Shown here: piece by piece, positions 1 to 9,400 of the stretch | Numbering within the stretch: position 1 is the stretch's first letter | Layout of the letters: each line of letters begins with the position of its first letter | Source of the DNA: Bradyrhizobium sp. CCBAU 53338 | Lineage (GTDB): Bacteria; Pseudomonadota; Alphaproteobacteria; Rhizobiales; Xanthobacteraceae | NCBI RefSeq assembly: GCF_015291665.1 | Contig: NZ_CP030048.1 | Coordinates: 4,278,001-4,342,000, forward strand | Direction: 5' to 3' | Length of the DNA: 64,000 bases | Program-made: the position numbers and the translations under genes | Notes under the pieces: generated by a model | The model's input: only the letters and a program-made list of their open reading frames with translations | Database searches by the model: none | Told to the model about the DNA's origin: nothing

Positions 1-71
1 ACGCCAAGCTCGAGCCGCTGATGGAAACCATCACGGCCTATCTCGACATGCGCCTCGCAAACGTCCGTTGA
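1..71 (+). CDS. C-terminal end of an upstream protein (partial)
   Basis: An open frame enters from the left edge (codons begin at base 3) and stops at TGA 69-71, giving a 22-residue tail ending in RLANVR. It lies 7 bases before the DUF1697 gene on the same strand, so the two may be co-transcribed. The tail is too short to assign a family. Confidence 0.5.
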   Translation, partial: AKLEPLMETITAYLDMRLANVR

Positions 72-78
72 GAATGGC

Positions 79-591
79 ATGGGCGCGTTCGTAGCCCTGC
101 TGCGAGCCGTCAATGTCGGGGGCACCGGCAAGCTGCCGATGACCGAGCTCGAGGCGATGTGCGAAGAGCTCGGCTTCGGTGCCGTGCGGACCTACATCGC
201 CAGCGGCAATGTCGTCTTCACCAGCCGCAAATCGGAAGCCGCAATCAAGGCCGCACTCGAAAAACGGCTGCACGCTTACGCCGGTGCGCCGGTCGGCGTG
301 CTCCTACGCAGTGCGGCCGAGGTGGCAGAGGTTCTGGTCCACAATCCGTTTCCCAAGATGGCGCCCAATCGCACGGTCGCGATCTTCCTCGACAAGGCGC
401 CACCCGCGGACACGCTCGCCGGAATTCGCGGTCAGAGGACCGAAGAGATCAAGCTCGGCCGCCGTGAGATCTATGTGCACTACGGCGAAGGCATGGGGAC
501 GTCAAAACTCGCCATCCCCGCCGCCAAGACAGGCACGGCGCGCAACATGAACACGATCGCGACGCTGGCGAAGATGGCCGCGGAGCTCTAA
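79..591 (+). CDS. DUF1697 family protein
   Basis: A 170-residue soluble protein. The N-terminus reads ALLRAVNVGG, followed by a TYIASGNVVF block and later a LGRREIYVHY block. This order and the length are typical of DUF1697, a family of unknown biochemical function. The ATG follows the upstream stop by 7 bases. Its TAA stop overlaps by three bases the stop of the convergent SMR gene, so there is no room for a terminator between them. No catalytic residues can be named. Confidence 0.9.
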   Translation: MGAFVALLRAVNVGGTGKLPMTELEAMCEELGFGAVRTYIASGNVVFTSRKSEAAIKAALEKRLHAYAGAPVGVLLRSAAEVAEVLVHNPFPKMAPNRTVAIFLDKAPPADTLAGIRGQRTEEIKLGRREIYVHYGEGMGTSKLAIPAAKTGTARNMNTIATLAKMAAEL

Positions 592-911
592 GCCAGCTTG
601 AGCGCGACGATCCCCATCAGCACGAGCGCGATGCCGGCAAGCTTCATCGCACTCATGGTCTCGCCGAATAGCGCGACGCCCATGACGAAGGTGCCGGCGG
701 CTCCGATGCCGGTCCATACCGAATAGGCGACGCCGACCTCGAGCACCTTCAAGGCGCGGCCCAGAAGGACGACGAAAGATGCGAGCAGCACGATCGAGAC
801 CATGCTCCAGCTCGCCCGCGTGTAGCCTTCGGCGTATTTCATCGAGATGGCCCAACCGACATCGAGCGCGCCGGCGATCACCAGCATCAGCCAGGCCAAA
901 GATTGCGACAT
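588..911 (-). CDS. Small multidrug resistance (SMR) family exporter, SugE/Gdx-like
   Basis: A 107-residue protein with four predicted transmembrane helices, the usual SMR size. The block KYAEGYTR and the later VAYSVWTGIGA motif resemble the SugE/Gdx branch, whose studied members export guanidinium or quaternary ammonium with proton antiport. SMR proteins work as dimers in the inner membrane. The position aligned with the essential membrane glutamate of helix 1 (E13 of E. coli SugE) is aspartate here (D17, GAT at 861-863). Family assignment is firm; the substrate is inferred. Confidence 0.9.
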   Translation of the reverse strand: MSQSLAWLMLVIAGALDVGWAISMKYAEGYTRASWSMVSIVLLASFVVLLGRALKVLEVGVAYSVWTGIGAAGTFVMGVALFGETMSAMKLAGIALVLMGIVALKLA

Positions 912-914
912 GGC

Positions 915-1592
915 TCAGGCCGCAAGCTTCAGCAGGTGCGCATCATGGCGCACGAGAAACGCGCGCAGCAATTGTGCATAGTCCGCGCCCACCGCCGTGC
1001 GGACGCTCGGACGTTGCGCGAGCTCCGCGCGCCAGCCGCGAACCTTCGGCACATCGCGGAAGATGCCGTGATCGGTCAGCTCGTCGAACAGGTCGAAATA
1101 GCGAAAGACCGGTGCGAAGACCGCATCGACGAGGCTGAGCGTTGCGCCGGCGAAATAAGGTCCAGGGCCGAGTGCAGCTTCCACGCGCGCGAATTTCGCG
1201 GCCAGCGCCTGACGCTTGCCCTCAAACGTCGCCGGGTCCGTCGCGGTCTCGAGTCCCCAGAGATCGCCGAGGATTGCCGAACCAAACTCCATCCAGGCCC
1301 GATGCTCGGCACGCTCGAGCGCGTCCGCGGGGTGCAGCTTCGTAACGCCTAGCGTCTCCTCGATGTACTCGCAGATCACGTTGCTCTCGAACAGCGCGAC
1401 TTCGCCCTTGTCGGTCGTCACCACCAGCACCGGTACCTTGCCGAGCGGCGATATCTTCAGAAACCAATCGGGTTTGTTGGCGAGATCGATATCGACCCGC
1501 TCGAAAGGCACGCCTTTCTCTTTCAACGCGATCACCGCGCGCTGCACGTACGGGCAAAGCTTGTGGCTGATGAGTTTCAGTGAGGCGGTCAT
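915..1592 (-). CDS. Glutathione S-transferase family protein
   Basis: A 225-residue protein with an N-terminal thioredoxin-like domain and an all-helical C-terminal domain. A CPY motif (C13) sits where omega- and beta-like classes carry the catalytic cysteine. The cis-proline is in KVPVLVV (P54), and the glutathione-binding Glu-Ser is at 69-70. The frame continues upstream to 1646, but that stretch runs through palindromic operators, so I place the start at the ATG at 1592. It probably conjugates or reduces an electrophile with glutathione; the substrate is unknown. The gene begins about 110 bases after the end of anmK and probably has its own promoter. Confidence 0.9.
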   Translation of the reverse strand: MTASLKLISHKLCPYVQRAVIALKEKGVPFERVDIDLANKPDWFLKISPLGKVPVLVVTTDKGEVALFESNVICEYIEETLGVTKLHPADALERAEHRAWMEFGSAILGDLWGLETATDPATFEGKRQALAAKFARVEAALGPGPYFAGATLSLVDAVFAPVFRYFDLFDELTDHGIFRDVPKVRGWRAELAQRPSVRTAVGADYAQLLRAFLVRHDAHLLKLAA

Positions 1593-1613
1593 GGCGTTGA
1601 TCCCGGCGGTTCG

Positions 1614-1674
1614 ATGCAACTGCATCCAATATAGATGCACTTGCATGATTCCGTCAAGATCAATGCACTTGCAT
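1614..1674. promoter_or_regulatory. Three palindromic operator-like repeats ATGCA-N2-TGCAT
   Basis: Perfect inverted repeats lie at 1614-1625 (ATGCAACTGCAT), 1635-1646 and 1663-1674 (both ATGCACTTGCAT). Centre-to-centre distances are 21 and 28 bases. They sit 22-82 bases upstream of the glutathione transferase start, between it and the anmK stop. The arrangement looks like a multi-site operator for a dimeric repressor. No regulator gene is adjacent, so the partner is unknown. Confidence 0.65.
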
Positions 1675-1703
1675 CAACCAGGCGTGACCTCGGGCAATCG
1701 TCC

Positions 1704-2807
1704 TCAGGGTCTGGCGATCACGCCTCCGGTCATTGGCATCGGCACGCCCGTGGTGGCCGGATAGGACAGCGGCAGGCCCTTCAGGCCGCGCGCGGCGAGG
1801 AAGCCGAAGGCCTGCGCCTCGATCGCGTCGGAGGCCCAGCCGAGCGTCTCGGCGGCCTCGACGGTGGCCGAGCCAACACGCTCCCGCAGCATCCGCAGCA
1901 TGGTGAGGTTGCGGGCGCCGCCGCCGCAGACGATCCAGCACCGCGGCCGCCGCGGCAGCAGCGGGATGACGCGAGCGATCGCGGCGGCGGTGAAGGCCGT
2001 CAGCGTCGCGGCACCGTCGGCGGGCAGGACATCGCCGAGCTTCAGGACGGCAAAGTCATTGCGGTCGAGCGACTTTGGCGGCGGGCTTGCGAAGAACGGC
2101 AGGCCAAGCGCTCGCCCGATCCAGGCTTCATCCACCTTGCCGAGCGCTGCAAACTTGCCTTCCGCATCGAACGCCTGATTCATGGTGCGGTACATGAAAT
2201 CGTCGAGCAGCGCGTTGCCGGGCCCGGTGTCGCAGGCGATCAGGGTGTCGTTGCCGTCGATATAGGTAATGTTGGAGACACCGCCGATGTTGACCACGAC
2301 GATTGGCCCCTCACGCGCCAGCGAATTGGCGAGCGCGCGGTGGTAGACCGGCACTAATGGCGCGCCCTGCCCGCCGGCCTCGACATCGGCGGCGCGGAAG
2401 TCGTGCATGACAGGAATATGGATCGCCTTGGCCAGGGCCAGCGCATCGCCGATCTGCACCGTGAGCCGCCGTTCGGGCCGGTGCAGCACGGTCTGGCCGT
2501 GGAAACCGACGATGTCGATCTCCTCCGGCTTCATCCGGTTCTGGGCGACAAAGGCCGCGACGGCCTCGGCATGCGCCAGCGTGACGGCGCGCTCGGCTTC
2601 GGCCAGGATCCCCGGCCGGGCATCGCGTCGCGGCAAATGCACGGCCTCGGTCAGCGCCTGGCGCAACAGGCTGCGCTCGGCTGGGCTATAGGGCCGGTAG
2701 CCTGACGGTCCGAACGCTTTCACCTGCTTTCCGTCGGTTTCGATCAGCGCGACGTCCACCCCGTCCAGCGAGGTGCCGCTCATCAAACCGAGTGCCGTCA
2801 ACATCAT
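1704..2807 (-). CDS. anmK: Anhydro-N-acetylmuramic acid kinase
   Basis: This cytosolic enzyme converts 1,6-anhydro-MurNAc plus ATP to MurNAc-6-phosphate in cell-wall recycling. The N-terminus carries the family signature GLMSGTSLDGVD (residues 7-18). Further in are VNIGGVSN and the DTGPGNALLD block. The length, 367 residues, matches the E. coli enzyme. The frame extends upstream to 2921, but that extension is arginine-rich and family-unlike, so the start is ATG 2807 (or the adjacent ATG 2804). It is divergent from tyrS, a common alphaproteobacterial arrangement. Confidence 0.95.
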   Translation of the reverse strand: MMLTALGLMSGTSLDGVDVALIETDGKQVKAFGPSGYRPYSPAERSLLRQALTEAVHLPRRDARPGILAEAERAVTLAHAEAVAAFVAQNRMKPEEIDIVGFHGQTVLHRPERRLTVQIGDALALAKAIHIPVMHDFRAADVEAGGQGAPLVPVYHRALANSLAREGPIVVVNIGGVSNITYIDGNDTLIACDTGPGNALLDDFMYRTMNQAFDAEGKFAALGKVDEAWIGRALGLPFFASPPPKSLDRNDFAVLKLGDVLPADGAATLTAFTAAAIARVIPLLPRRPRCWIVCGGGARNLTMLRMLRERVGSATVEAAETLGWASDAIEAQAFGFLAARGLKGLPLSYPATTGVPMPMTGGVIARP

Positions 2808-2844
2808 CTCGAGCTGGCCTCGACGCCCCCCGCCCCGACGCCTG

Positions 2845-2873
2845 ACTTGTATCAAACAAGCACATCTTATAAT
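2845..2873 (+). promoter_or_regulatory. Possible housekeeping promoter of tyrS
   Basis: A perfect TATAAT at 2868-2873 lies 94 bases before the tyrS ATG, with a weak -35-like ACTTGT at 2845-2850 (17-base spacer). A short inverted repeat CTTGT-ATCAA-ACAAG overlaps the -35 area. The surrounding DNA is AT-rich for this genome. The -35 match is poor, so this is tentative. Confidence 0.4.
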
Positions 2874-2967
2874 GCCACAACGCGCATATTTGCGGCAGCC
2901 CGGCTGGCGCGGGTTCCTCAACTTGCGGCAATGATCGTAAAATAAGAATGATCAGGTTCGCCGACAG

Positions 2968-4221
2968 ATGACTGCATTTAAATCGGATTTCCTCACTATC
3001 CTGCAAGAGCGTGGCTTCATCCACCAGTGCTCCGATTTCGAGGGGCTGGACGCCCTCGCCGCCAAGGGCGAGGCGATCGCCTATGTCGGCTACGACTGTA
3101 CCGCTCCCTCGCTGCACATCGGCAACTACCTGACGATGATGATGCTGCACTGGTTTCAGCAGTCCGGCAACAAGCCGATCACGCTGATGGGCGGCGGCAC
3201 CACCATGGTCGGGGACCCCTCCGGCAAGGACGAGACGCGCGCGATCCGCACCGTCGCCGAGATCGAGGCCAACAAGGCGTCGATCCGCGGCGTGTTCGCG
3301 AAGGTGCTGCGCTACGGCGAGGCCAAGAGCGACGCCGTCATGCTCGACAACGCGGAGTGGCTGACCAAGCTCAACTGGATCGAGATGCTGCGCGACGTCG
3401 GCAAGCATTTCTCGGTCAACCGCATGCTGACGATGGACTCCGTGCGCCTGCGCCTCGAGCGCGAGCAGGAGATGAGCTTCATCGAGTTCAACTACATGAT
3501 CTGCCAGGCCTACGACTTCGTCGAACTGGCCAAGCGGACCGGCTGCCATCTGCAGATGGGCGGCTCGGACCAGTGGGGCAACATCATCATGGGCGTCGAT
3601 CTCGGCCGCCGCATGGGCGCGCATCAGTTGTTCGCGCTGACGACGCCGCTGCTGACCACCGCCTCGGGCGCCAAGATGGGCAAGACCGCGCAGGGCGCGG
3701 TGTGGCTCAACGCCGACCAGTTCAGCCCTTACGATTTCTGGCAGTACTGGCGCAACACCGAGGATGCCGACGTCGGCAAATTCCTGAAGCTGTTCACGAC
3801 GCTGCCGATAGCTGAGATCAGGAAGCTCGAGGCGCTCGGCGGCTCCGAGATCAACGAGGCCAAGAAGGTCCTCGCGACGGAAGCAACCGCCCTGCTGCAT
3901 GGCCGCGACGCCGCGAACGAAGCGGCCGAGACCGCACGCCGCACCTTCGAGGAAGGCGCGCTTGCCGAGAGCCTGCCGACGGTGGAAATTCCGCGCGGCG
4001 AGTTGGAAGCCGGCCTCGGCGTGCTCAACGCCTTCGTCAAGGCGGGCCTCGTTGCCTCCAATGGCGAAGCACGGCGCCAGATCAAGGGTGGCGGCCTGCG
4101 CGCCAACGATGAGCCGGTCACCGACGAGAAGATGACGCTCACACCGGGCCACCTGACGCCTGAAGGCGTGATCAAGCTGTCCTTCGGCAAGAAGAAGCAC
4201 ATCCTGCTCAAGCCTGCATAG
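2968..4221 (+). CDS. tyrS: Tyrosyl-tRNA synthetase
   Basis: This class I aminoacyl-tRNA synthetase charges tRNA-Tyr in the cytoplasm. The 417-residue protein has the HIGH-type motif HIGN at residues 50-53 in the Rossmann domain and the KMSKS-type loop KMGKT at 236-240. GSDQWGNI, the tyrosine-site block, precedes the loop. The last 70 or so residues form an S4-like RNA-binding domain ([13 protein letters not shown]). Length and order are those of bacterial TyrS. It is divergent from anmK across a 160-base gap. Confidence 0.97.
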   Translation: MTAFKSDFLTILQERGFIHQCSDFEGLDALAAKGEAIAYVGYDCTAPSLHIGNYLTMMMLHWFQQSGNKPITLMGGGTTMVGDPSGKDETRAIRTVAEIEANKASIRGVFAKVLRYGEAKSDAVMLDNAEWLTKLNWIEMLRDVGKHFSVNRMLTMDSVRLRLEREQEMSFIEFNYMICQAYDFVELAKRTGCHLQMGGSDQWGNIIMGVDLGRRMGAHQLFALTTPLLTTASGAKMGKTAQGAVWLNADQFSPYDFWQYWRNTEDADVGKFLKLFTTLPIAEIRKLEALGGSEINEAKKVLATEATALLHGRDAANEAAETARRTFEEGALAESLPTVEIPRGELEAGLGVLNAFVKAGLVASNGEARRQIKGGGLRANDEPVTDEKMTLTPGHLTPEGVIKLSFGKKKHILLKPA

Positions 4222-4277
4222 GCGTATGTGGTTTTGATGCTTGTCAGGGCGTGCCGAAGCGCGCTCCCTGAGGAGCA

Positions 4278-5534
4278 ATGGATCAGAACACGCCCAAGGA
4301 AGCGGCCAGGGAGCGAGGAAGCACGCAGCAAGGTGCGGTGCGCACCGCGCTCGTCGTGCTCGCACTGTGCTTCACGCTGGCCGTGCTCGGCCGCGGCCTC
4401 AGCGAGAGCTTCACCGTCTTCCTCAAGCCGGTTTCCGAAAACTTTGGTTGGGCCCGTGCGCAGGTCGTCTCGATCTATTCGCTGACCTGGCTCATCAGCG
4501 GACTGACCGCGCCGCTGGTCGGCCGCCTGTTCGATCATTCCGGACCACGCATCGTCTACGCACTCGGCTTGTTGCTGCTCGGCTCGGCTTTCCTGATTGC
4601 GGCGCACGCGCAGTCGCTCTGGCAATTCCAGTTCTCGATCGGGCTCTGCGTCGGCATCGGCGTCGCCTTCATCGGCAACGTGCCGAACTCGATCCTGCTC
4701 GGCCGCTGGTTCGGGACGCGATTGCCGACCGCGATGGCGGTGGTCTATTCCGCGATGGGCGGCGGCGTGCTGGCGCTGCTGCCGGCCTCGCAGCTCCTGA
4801 TCGATCACCTGGGCTGGCGTGAGACCTACCAGGTCTACGGCTTCGCCGCGCTCGGTCTGCTGGTGCCGCTCATGCTCCTGCCCTGGCGCATCTTCGCGGC
4901 CGGCTCGCCTCATGTCGCCAAGAAGACCGATCCTGAATTCATCGACAATGGCTGGACGCTTCTCAGCGCGATACGTCACCATGCGTTCTGGGCGCTTTTC
5001 TCGACCTTCTTCTTCACCGCGGTGGGCATGTACTGCATCGCAGCGCAGATCGTCGCCTATCTGATCGATGCCGGCTTCCCGCCGCTTCAAGCCGCAACCG
5101 CCTGGGGCTTCTCAGGTGTCGTGCTCGTGTTCGGCATGTTGGGCGTCTCCGCGCTCGACGGGCTGATCGGGCGCCGCCCATCCGTGCTGCTCAGCTACGC
5201 GATCTCGATCCTCGGCATCTTCCTGCTCTGGCTGCTTCAGTATTATCCAAACGTCATCCTGCTCACCGGCTTCGTCGTCTGCTTCGGCAGCATGATGGGC
5301 TCGCGCGGGCCGCTGATCACGGCAACCGCGATGAAGATCTTCAGGGGCAAGCGGGTCGGCACCATCTTCGGCACGATCTCGATCGGCAGCGGGCTGGGCT
5401 CCGCCTTCGGCTCCTGGAGCGGCGGCCTGATCCACGACGCTACCCACGGCTACAACGCGCTGCTCGTCTTCGCATTTGCGAGCGTCGTGCTCGGGATGAT
5501 TCCATTTCTGGTTGTTCCCGCCTTGCGGCGCTAG
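4278..5534 (+). CDS. MFS transporter
   Basis: A 418-residue inner-membrane protein with about 12 hydrophobic segments. A conserved loop between helices 2 and 3 reads GRLFDHSGPR, the usual MFS position. FGTRLPTAMAVVYS and a GGLIHDATHGYN block near the end resemble the monocarboxylate/oxalate (OxlT, MCT-like) branch. It begins 56 bases after tyrS on the same strand. The substrate cannot be read from sequence. Confidence 0.9.
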   Translation: MDQNTPKEAARERGSTQQGAVRTALVVLALCFTLAVLGRGLSESFTVFLKPVSENFGWARAQVVSIYSLTWLISGLTAPLVGRLFDHSGPRIVYALGLLLLGSAFLIAAHAQSLWQFQFSIGLCVGIGVAFIGNVPNSILLGRWFGTRLPTAMAVVYSAMGGGVLALLPASQLLIDHLGWRETYQVYGFAALGLLVPLMLLPWRIFAAGSPHVAKKTDPEFIDNGWTLLSAIRHHAFWALFSTFFFTAVGMYCIAAQIVAYLIDAGFPPLQAATAWGFSGVVLVFGMLGVSALDGLIGRRPSVLLSYAISILGIFLLWLLQYYPNVILLTGFVVCFGSMMGSRGPLITATAMKIFRGKRVGTIFGTISIGSGLGSAFGSWSGGLIHDATHGYNALLVFAFASVVLGMIPFLVVPALRR

Positions 5535-5755
5535 GTCTCGCAAAGGTAACTTGAGTTCCTCTGCGTCACCGGGGAACTGCAGGCCGACGCGGCGGTTGGA
5601 CCCGCAAAATAATGCGGGTGGCACGCGGTTGAAATTGCAGCCTGCGGTGTTTTGTCCGACATGACGAAAATGTCAGCGCGAATTGATCCGGCGCAGCTTG
5701 CAGGGCGGAACCGAATGCGGTCCTAGTCGCCGCATTGGATGAAGGGCACAAACCA

Positions 5756-6193
5756 ATGAACTTTCCCTACCTCACTCGCTTTCAACCGGTTCTCTTGAGC
5801 CTGTTTCGCTTCGTCACTGGACTTTTGCTGTTCCAGTACGGCGTGGCCAAGCTGTTCAAGTTCCCGGTGCTTCCCTACTTCGCCGACATTCCTCCGCTGA
5901 TCTATGTGGCCGGCACGCTCGAACTGGTGCTCGGCGCGACGCTGATGCTCGGCCTGTTCACCCGCCTCACCGCCTTCATCCTGTCGGGTGAGATGGCCTT
6001 CGCCTACTTCATGGGTCACATGCTCAAGACTGGCACGCCGGTGTTCCTGCCGCTGCTCAATGGCGGAACCGCCGCGATCCTGTTCTGCTTCGCCTGCCTT
6101 TACATCTCGGCCGCGGGCGGCGGTTCGGTCAGCGTCGATGCGCTGATCGGCAAGGAGAGCGACGCACCGGGTGGCGCCTTCGCGCGGCGCTGA
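5756..6193 (+). CDS. DoxX family membrane protein
   Basis: A 145-residue protein with four hydrophobic segments. FRFVTGLLLFQYGVAKLF and the later TLELVLGATLMLGLFTRL match the DoxX family, often linked with quinone or thiol redox in the membrane. A TTG-initiated extension to 5735 is possible, but GAAGGG at 5741-5746 gives a well-spaced ribosome binding site for ATG 5756. The 220-base gap upstream holds no recognisable gene. Biochemical function is unknown. Confidence 0.88.
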   Translation: MNFPYLTRFQPVLLSLFRFVTGLLLFQYGVAKLFKFPVLPYFADIPPLIYVAGTLELVLGATLMLGLFTRLTAFILSGEMAFAYFMGHMLKTGTPVFLPLLNGGTAAILFCFACLYISAAGGGSVSVDALIGKESDAPGGAFARR

Positions 6194-6248
6194 GGCGCGC
6201 TATTGACTCCCACGTCACGAGACGGCGTCGGCAATCGGCCGGCGCCGC

Positions 6249-6335
6249 TCAGCGCGAGCCCAGCACGTTCCAGATCAGGACGAGGGCCGCGACGAGCAGC
6301 ACGGACATGATGAGGCGGTGAACGAATCGGTTCAT
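6249..6335 (-). CDS. Possible 28-residue single-pass membrane peptide
   Basis: An ATG-initiated frame encodes a peptide starting MNRFVHR with one hydrophobic stretch (SVLLVAALVLIWNVL) and ending GSR. It lies 83 bases downstream of the AsmA-like gene on the same strand. The ribosome binding site is weak. Charge placement, basic N-terminus then a membrane helix, is what tiny membrane peptides show, but a chance frame cannot be excluded. Confidence 0.3.
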   Translation of the reverse strand: MNRFVHRLIMSVLLVAALVLIWNVLGSR

Positions 6336-6418
6336 TGCAGGTCCGGCCAGGCGCAACAGCCACCAAAATCTGAGATCGTTCTTTCCAAGCGAGTGTCCCG
6401 GCACGCGGCTGATCGTCG

Positions 6419-9400
6419 CTAACGGCGCGCCAGGCTGCACCCGTTCGACAGCGTTCGTGCCGATCCCGTCGCGCTGTCACCGGAGTGCGCCGACGGCAGT
6501 TCGTCGATCGGCGCGTTTTGTTGCTTGCCGGTGTTGAACTCGAATATCTTGCGGAACAGTCCCGGCGCCATCGCCGAGATGGGGTTCACGCGCATCGACG
6601 GCTTGTCCGGCGTACCGACGACCTCGTAGGTGACGCCGATCAATCCCTCGTTGTTGCCGCCGCCGAGAAAGATTCCGAAGAGTGGAATCTGGCCGAAGAT
6701 GTTGTTCACGCCGTACATCGGCACGAACGTGCCGCTCATGCACACCTGATTGCCGGGATAGTCGATCGAACCCTCGATGGTGGCGCCGATCATCGGACCT
6801 TTCACCACGCCGTCGCGGATCGTCAGCGCGCCGTTCTGCCGCGTGAATTCGGCACGCAACGCACTGAAGGAAACCCCGCTCCCGGTCCCGTTGGGCGCAC
6901 CCGCCGCAACCCGATCGAGCTGCGCCTCGCCCCTCACGGTGAAATCGCGCACGTTGATGAGGCCTTCCCTGGGTACCGAAGCATCGGCCGCAGGAGGCTC
7001 CATTGCCACCACCATCTGGCCGCCGACCGCCTTGGTATAGGTGTCGGTGAACTTCAGCAGCGAGCCGGCATCGTTGGTCTGGAGATAGATCACCTCGCGG
7101 CTGCCCTGCGCGCGGCCGCCGCGCAGATCGGCCGCCACCGGGGTGTTCTGGCCGATCCTGCCGCTCAGCGTGAACGCCTTGATGGCCCCTGCTCGCTTCG
7201 ACATCTTGGCGTCGACGCTGCGCATCGTCTCGCCGTTGAACCCGGCGACCGTGCCGAGCTTCACGTCGATGTCGAAATCGACGTTCTTGAGCTTGCTCTT
7301 GCTGTCGTCCTTGGAATTGCCTGAGATCGCCGACTTCAGGAAGCCGCGGCCGTCGAACACGTCACCGCGCATGGTGCCTCGCACCACGCCGTCCTGACCG
7401 CGCTCCACCTTCAACGAGGTCTTGTCTCCATCGGACGGCGAGTAGATCGGGAAGTTCGCATTCATGAGGTCGCCGTTCGGATCGACCTCCAGCGAACCCT
7501 TGATCGAGGCGCCGCCGCCTTCGATGACGATGTCCTCGAGCCTCGTCGATTGCGCCGTCGGCACCACCTTGAAGGTGGCCTTGCTCGATTTGCCCGGCAG
7601 CTTGACCCAGCCGGGAAGGATGTTGTCGAGCTTGACCGAGGTCAGGTCGGCCTCGATACCGAGCTTCGTCGTCTGCTCGGGGCCGCCGGCAATCTTGCCC
7701 GACACCTTGATCGGAACGGATCCGCTGACCGCGGGACTGAGGTCGAAGCCGAGACGGGCGCGGCCGGCGTCGTCCAGCGTCGTCTGGAGCTTGACGTCGG
7801 CATCGCCATCGGTTGCCTTGCGGTAGTCGAGCGAGGCCGCTTGCCCGTTGATCTTGACGTCGCCCTTGACCTGATAACCCTGGTTGTTCGCAACGATCTT
7901 GAGATTGTTGGCCTCGAGCTTCTGGTTCATCACGAGCTTGTCGGCGGCAAATCCGTTGAGATCGGCGGTGACGGCGTAGACGGTATCCGCCTTGGTCAGC
8001 TCGCCCTTGACCGGCATGCCGAGCTGGATGTTGGCCGTGAACGTGCCCTTGCTGGTGTTGGGATCGACGACGGTCGACGACAGATCGCTCAGCCGATCGT
8101 TCGCCAGCATCTCGGCCGCCGCAGGTACCGGACCGTCGACGCGGAAGCGCGTCCGCGACGGCGATGGCTTCGGCGCCATGTCAGGCACTTCGAAGGTGAA
8201 GTCGGAAATCGTGATCTTGCGGCCCGCAGGCGTGTCGGCAATGCCCTGGGCGATATTCACCGTGGCGGTGCGTCCGGTCACGTGCGCCTTGAGGTCGGCA
8301 TCGTGCACGACAGGCATGCCGTCGACGGGGCGGACCGCGACGCCGCTTGCCACGATATTGACAGACAGGCCGTCGTCGGGAATGGGCGGTCCCTTGCGCG
8401 GAAGGTTGCGCGTCGGCGAGTTGACGCCGACCTCGATGCGCTGAAGCGTCCCGCGCTCGATCCGCTCGATCACCCACTGGCGCAGTTCGGGCACGACGAG
8501 CGTCGGCCACATCCGCTTCAGGGCGGAGGCCGACATCGGCGTTCCCGCAAAGCCAAGCGTCAGGCGCGGCTCGCCGGAATAGTCGATCGCACCGGTGCCG
8601 GCGACGCCGATCTCGCCGTTGCTGATATCGGCCTGCGTCAGCAGCATGCGCTTGTGATCGGTGTCGAAGCGGAAGCCGATCGCGATGCGGTTGAAGACGA
8701 GCGGCGGCTCGTTGTCGATGCCGCCGAGCAGGATCGAGCCTCCGCTGAAGCCGAGTTGCCAGTCGTTGGTGGTGCCATTCGGCGGCTCCAGATGAGCCAG
8801 CAGGGTCACGCGATTGGCGCCCGAGAGGATCTTGAAGGGTGCGACCAGCACCCGGCGTCCCGCATCCCACTCGACGTTGATCTCGGCCGAGTCGATCGCC
8901 ATCGGATAATCGGGCGTGTCGGTGTCGATGATGTTGCCAGCGCCGACCGTGACCTTGCCGCGAAAGAACGTCGGCACCCCGTCACGACCGAGTTCGCCCT
9001 TCATTTCGCCGGTCAGGGGCAGATCGGCCGTATAGGTGAGATCCTTGACGCGCAGCGCCAGCAGGATGTTGGAGGTCGAGACCTTGTCGGCGCGGATATC
9101 GACCGAACGCACGCCATTCTCGGTGGGACCGATCGTGGCACGCAGCGACCACGGATGCGCGCCCTCCTCGCCGAGGCTCAGCGTGACACCGCCTTGGCTC
9201 GGCCGGCGCAGGCTGAGCGTGATGTTCTCGAACGTCCATTTGCTGCCGCGCTGCTGATCGTCGACGATCAGGTTGCCGTTCTTGAGACCGATCTCGTTGA
9301 GGTTCTGGCCGTCGAGGCCGGTCATGCTGAGGCTGTCGAGCCAGTCGAGGCCCTGAAGAATTCCACTCTGCTGCGGTGTCGGCCGAGGTGCGGCCTGAGG

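Noticed and set aside
2686..5090. Two long minus-strand frames opposite tyrS and the MFS gene
   Set aside because: Compositional shadows without motifs; the plus-strand genes are unambiguous.
5573..5597. GGAAC-N16-GGTT before the DoxX gene, resembling an EcfG promoter
   Set aside because: The -10 is GGTT instead of the nearly invariant CGTT.
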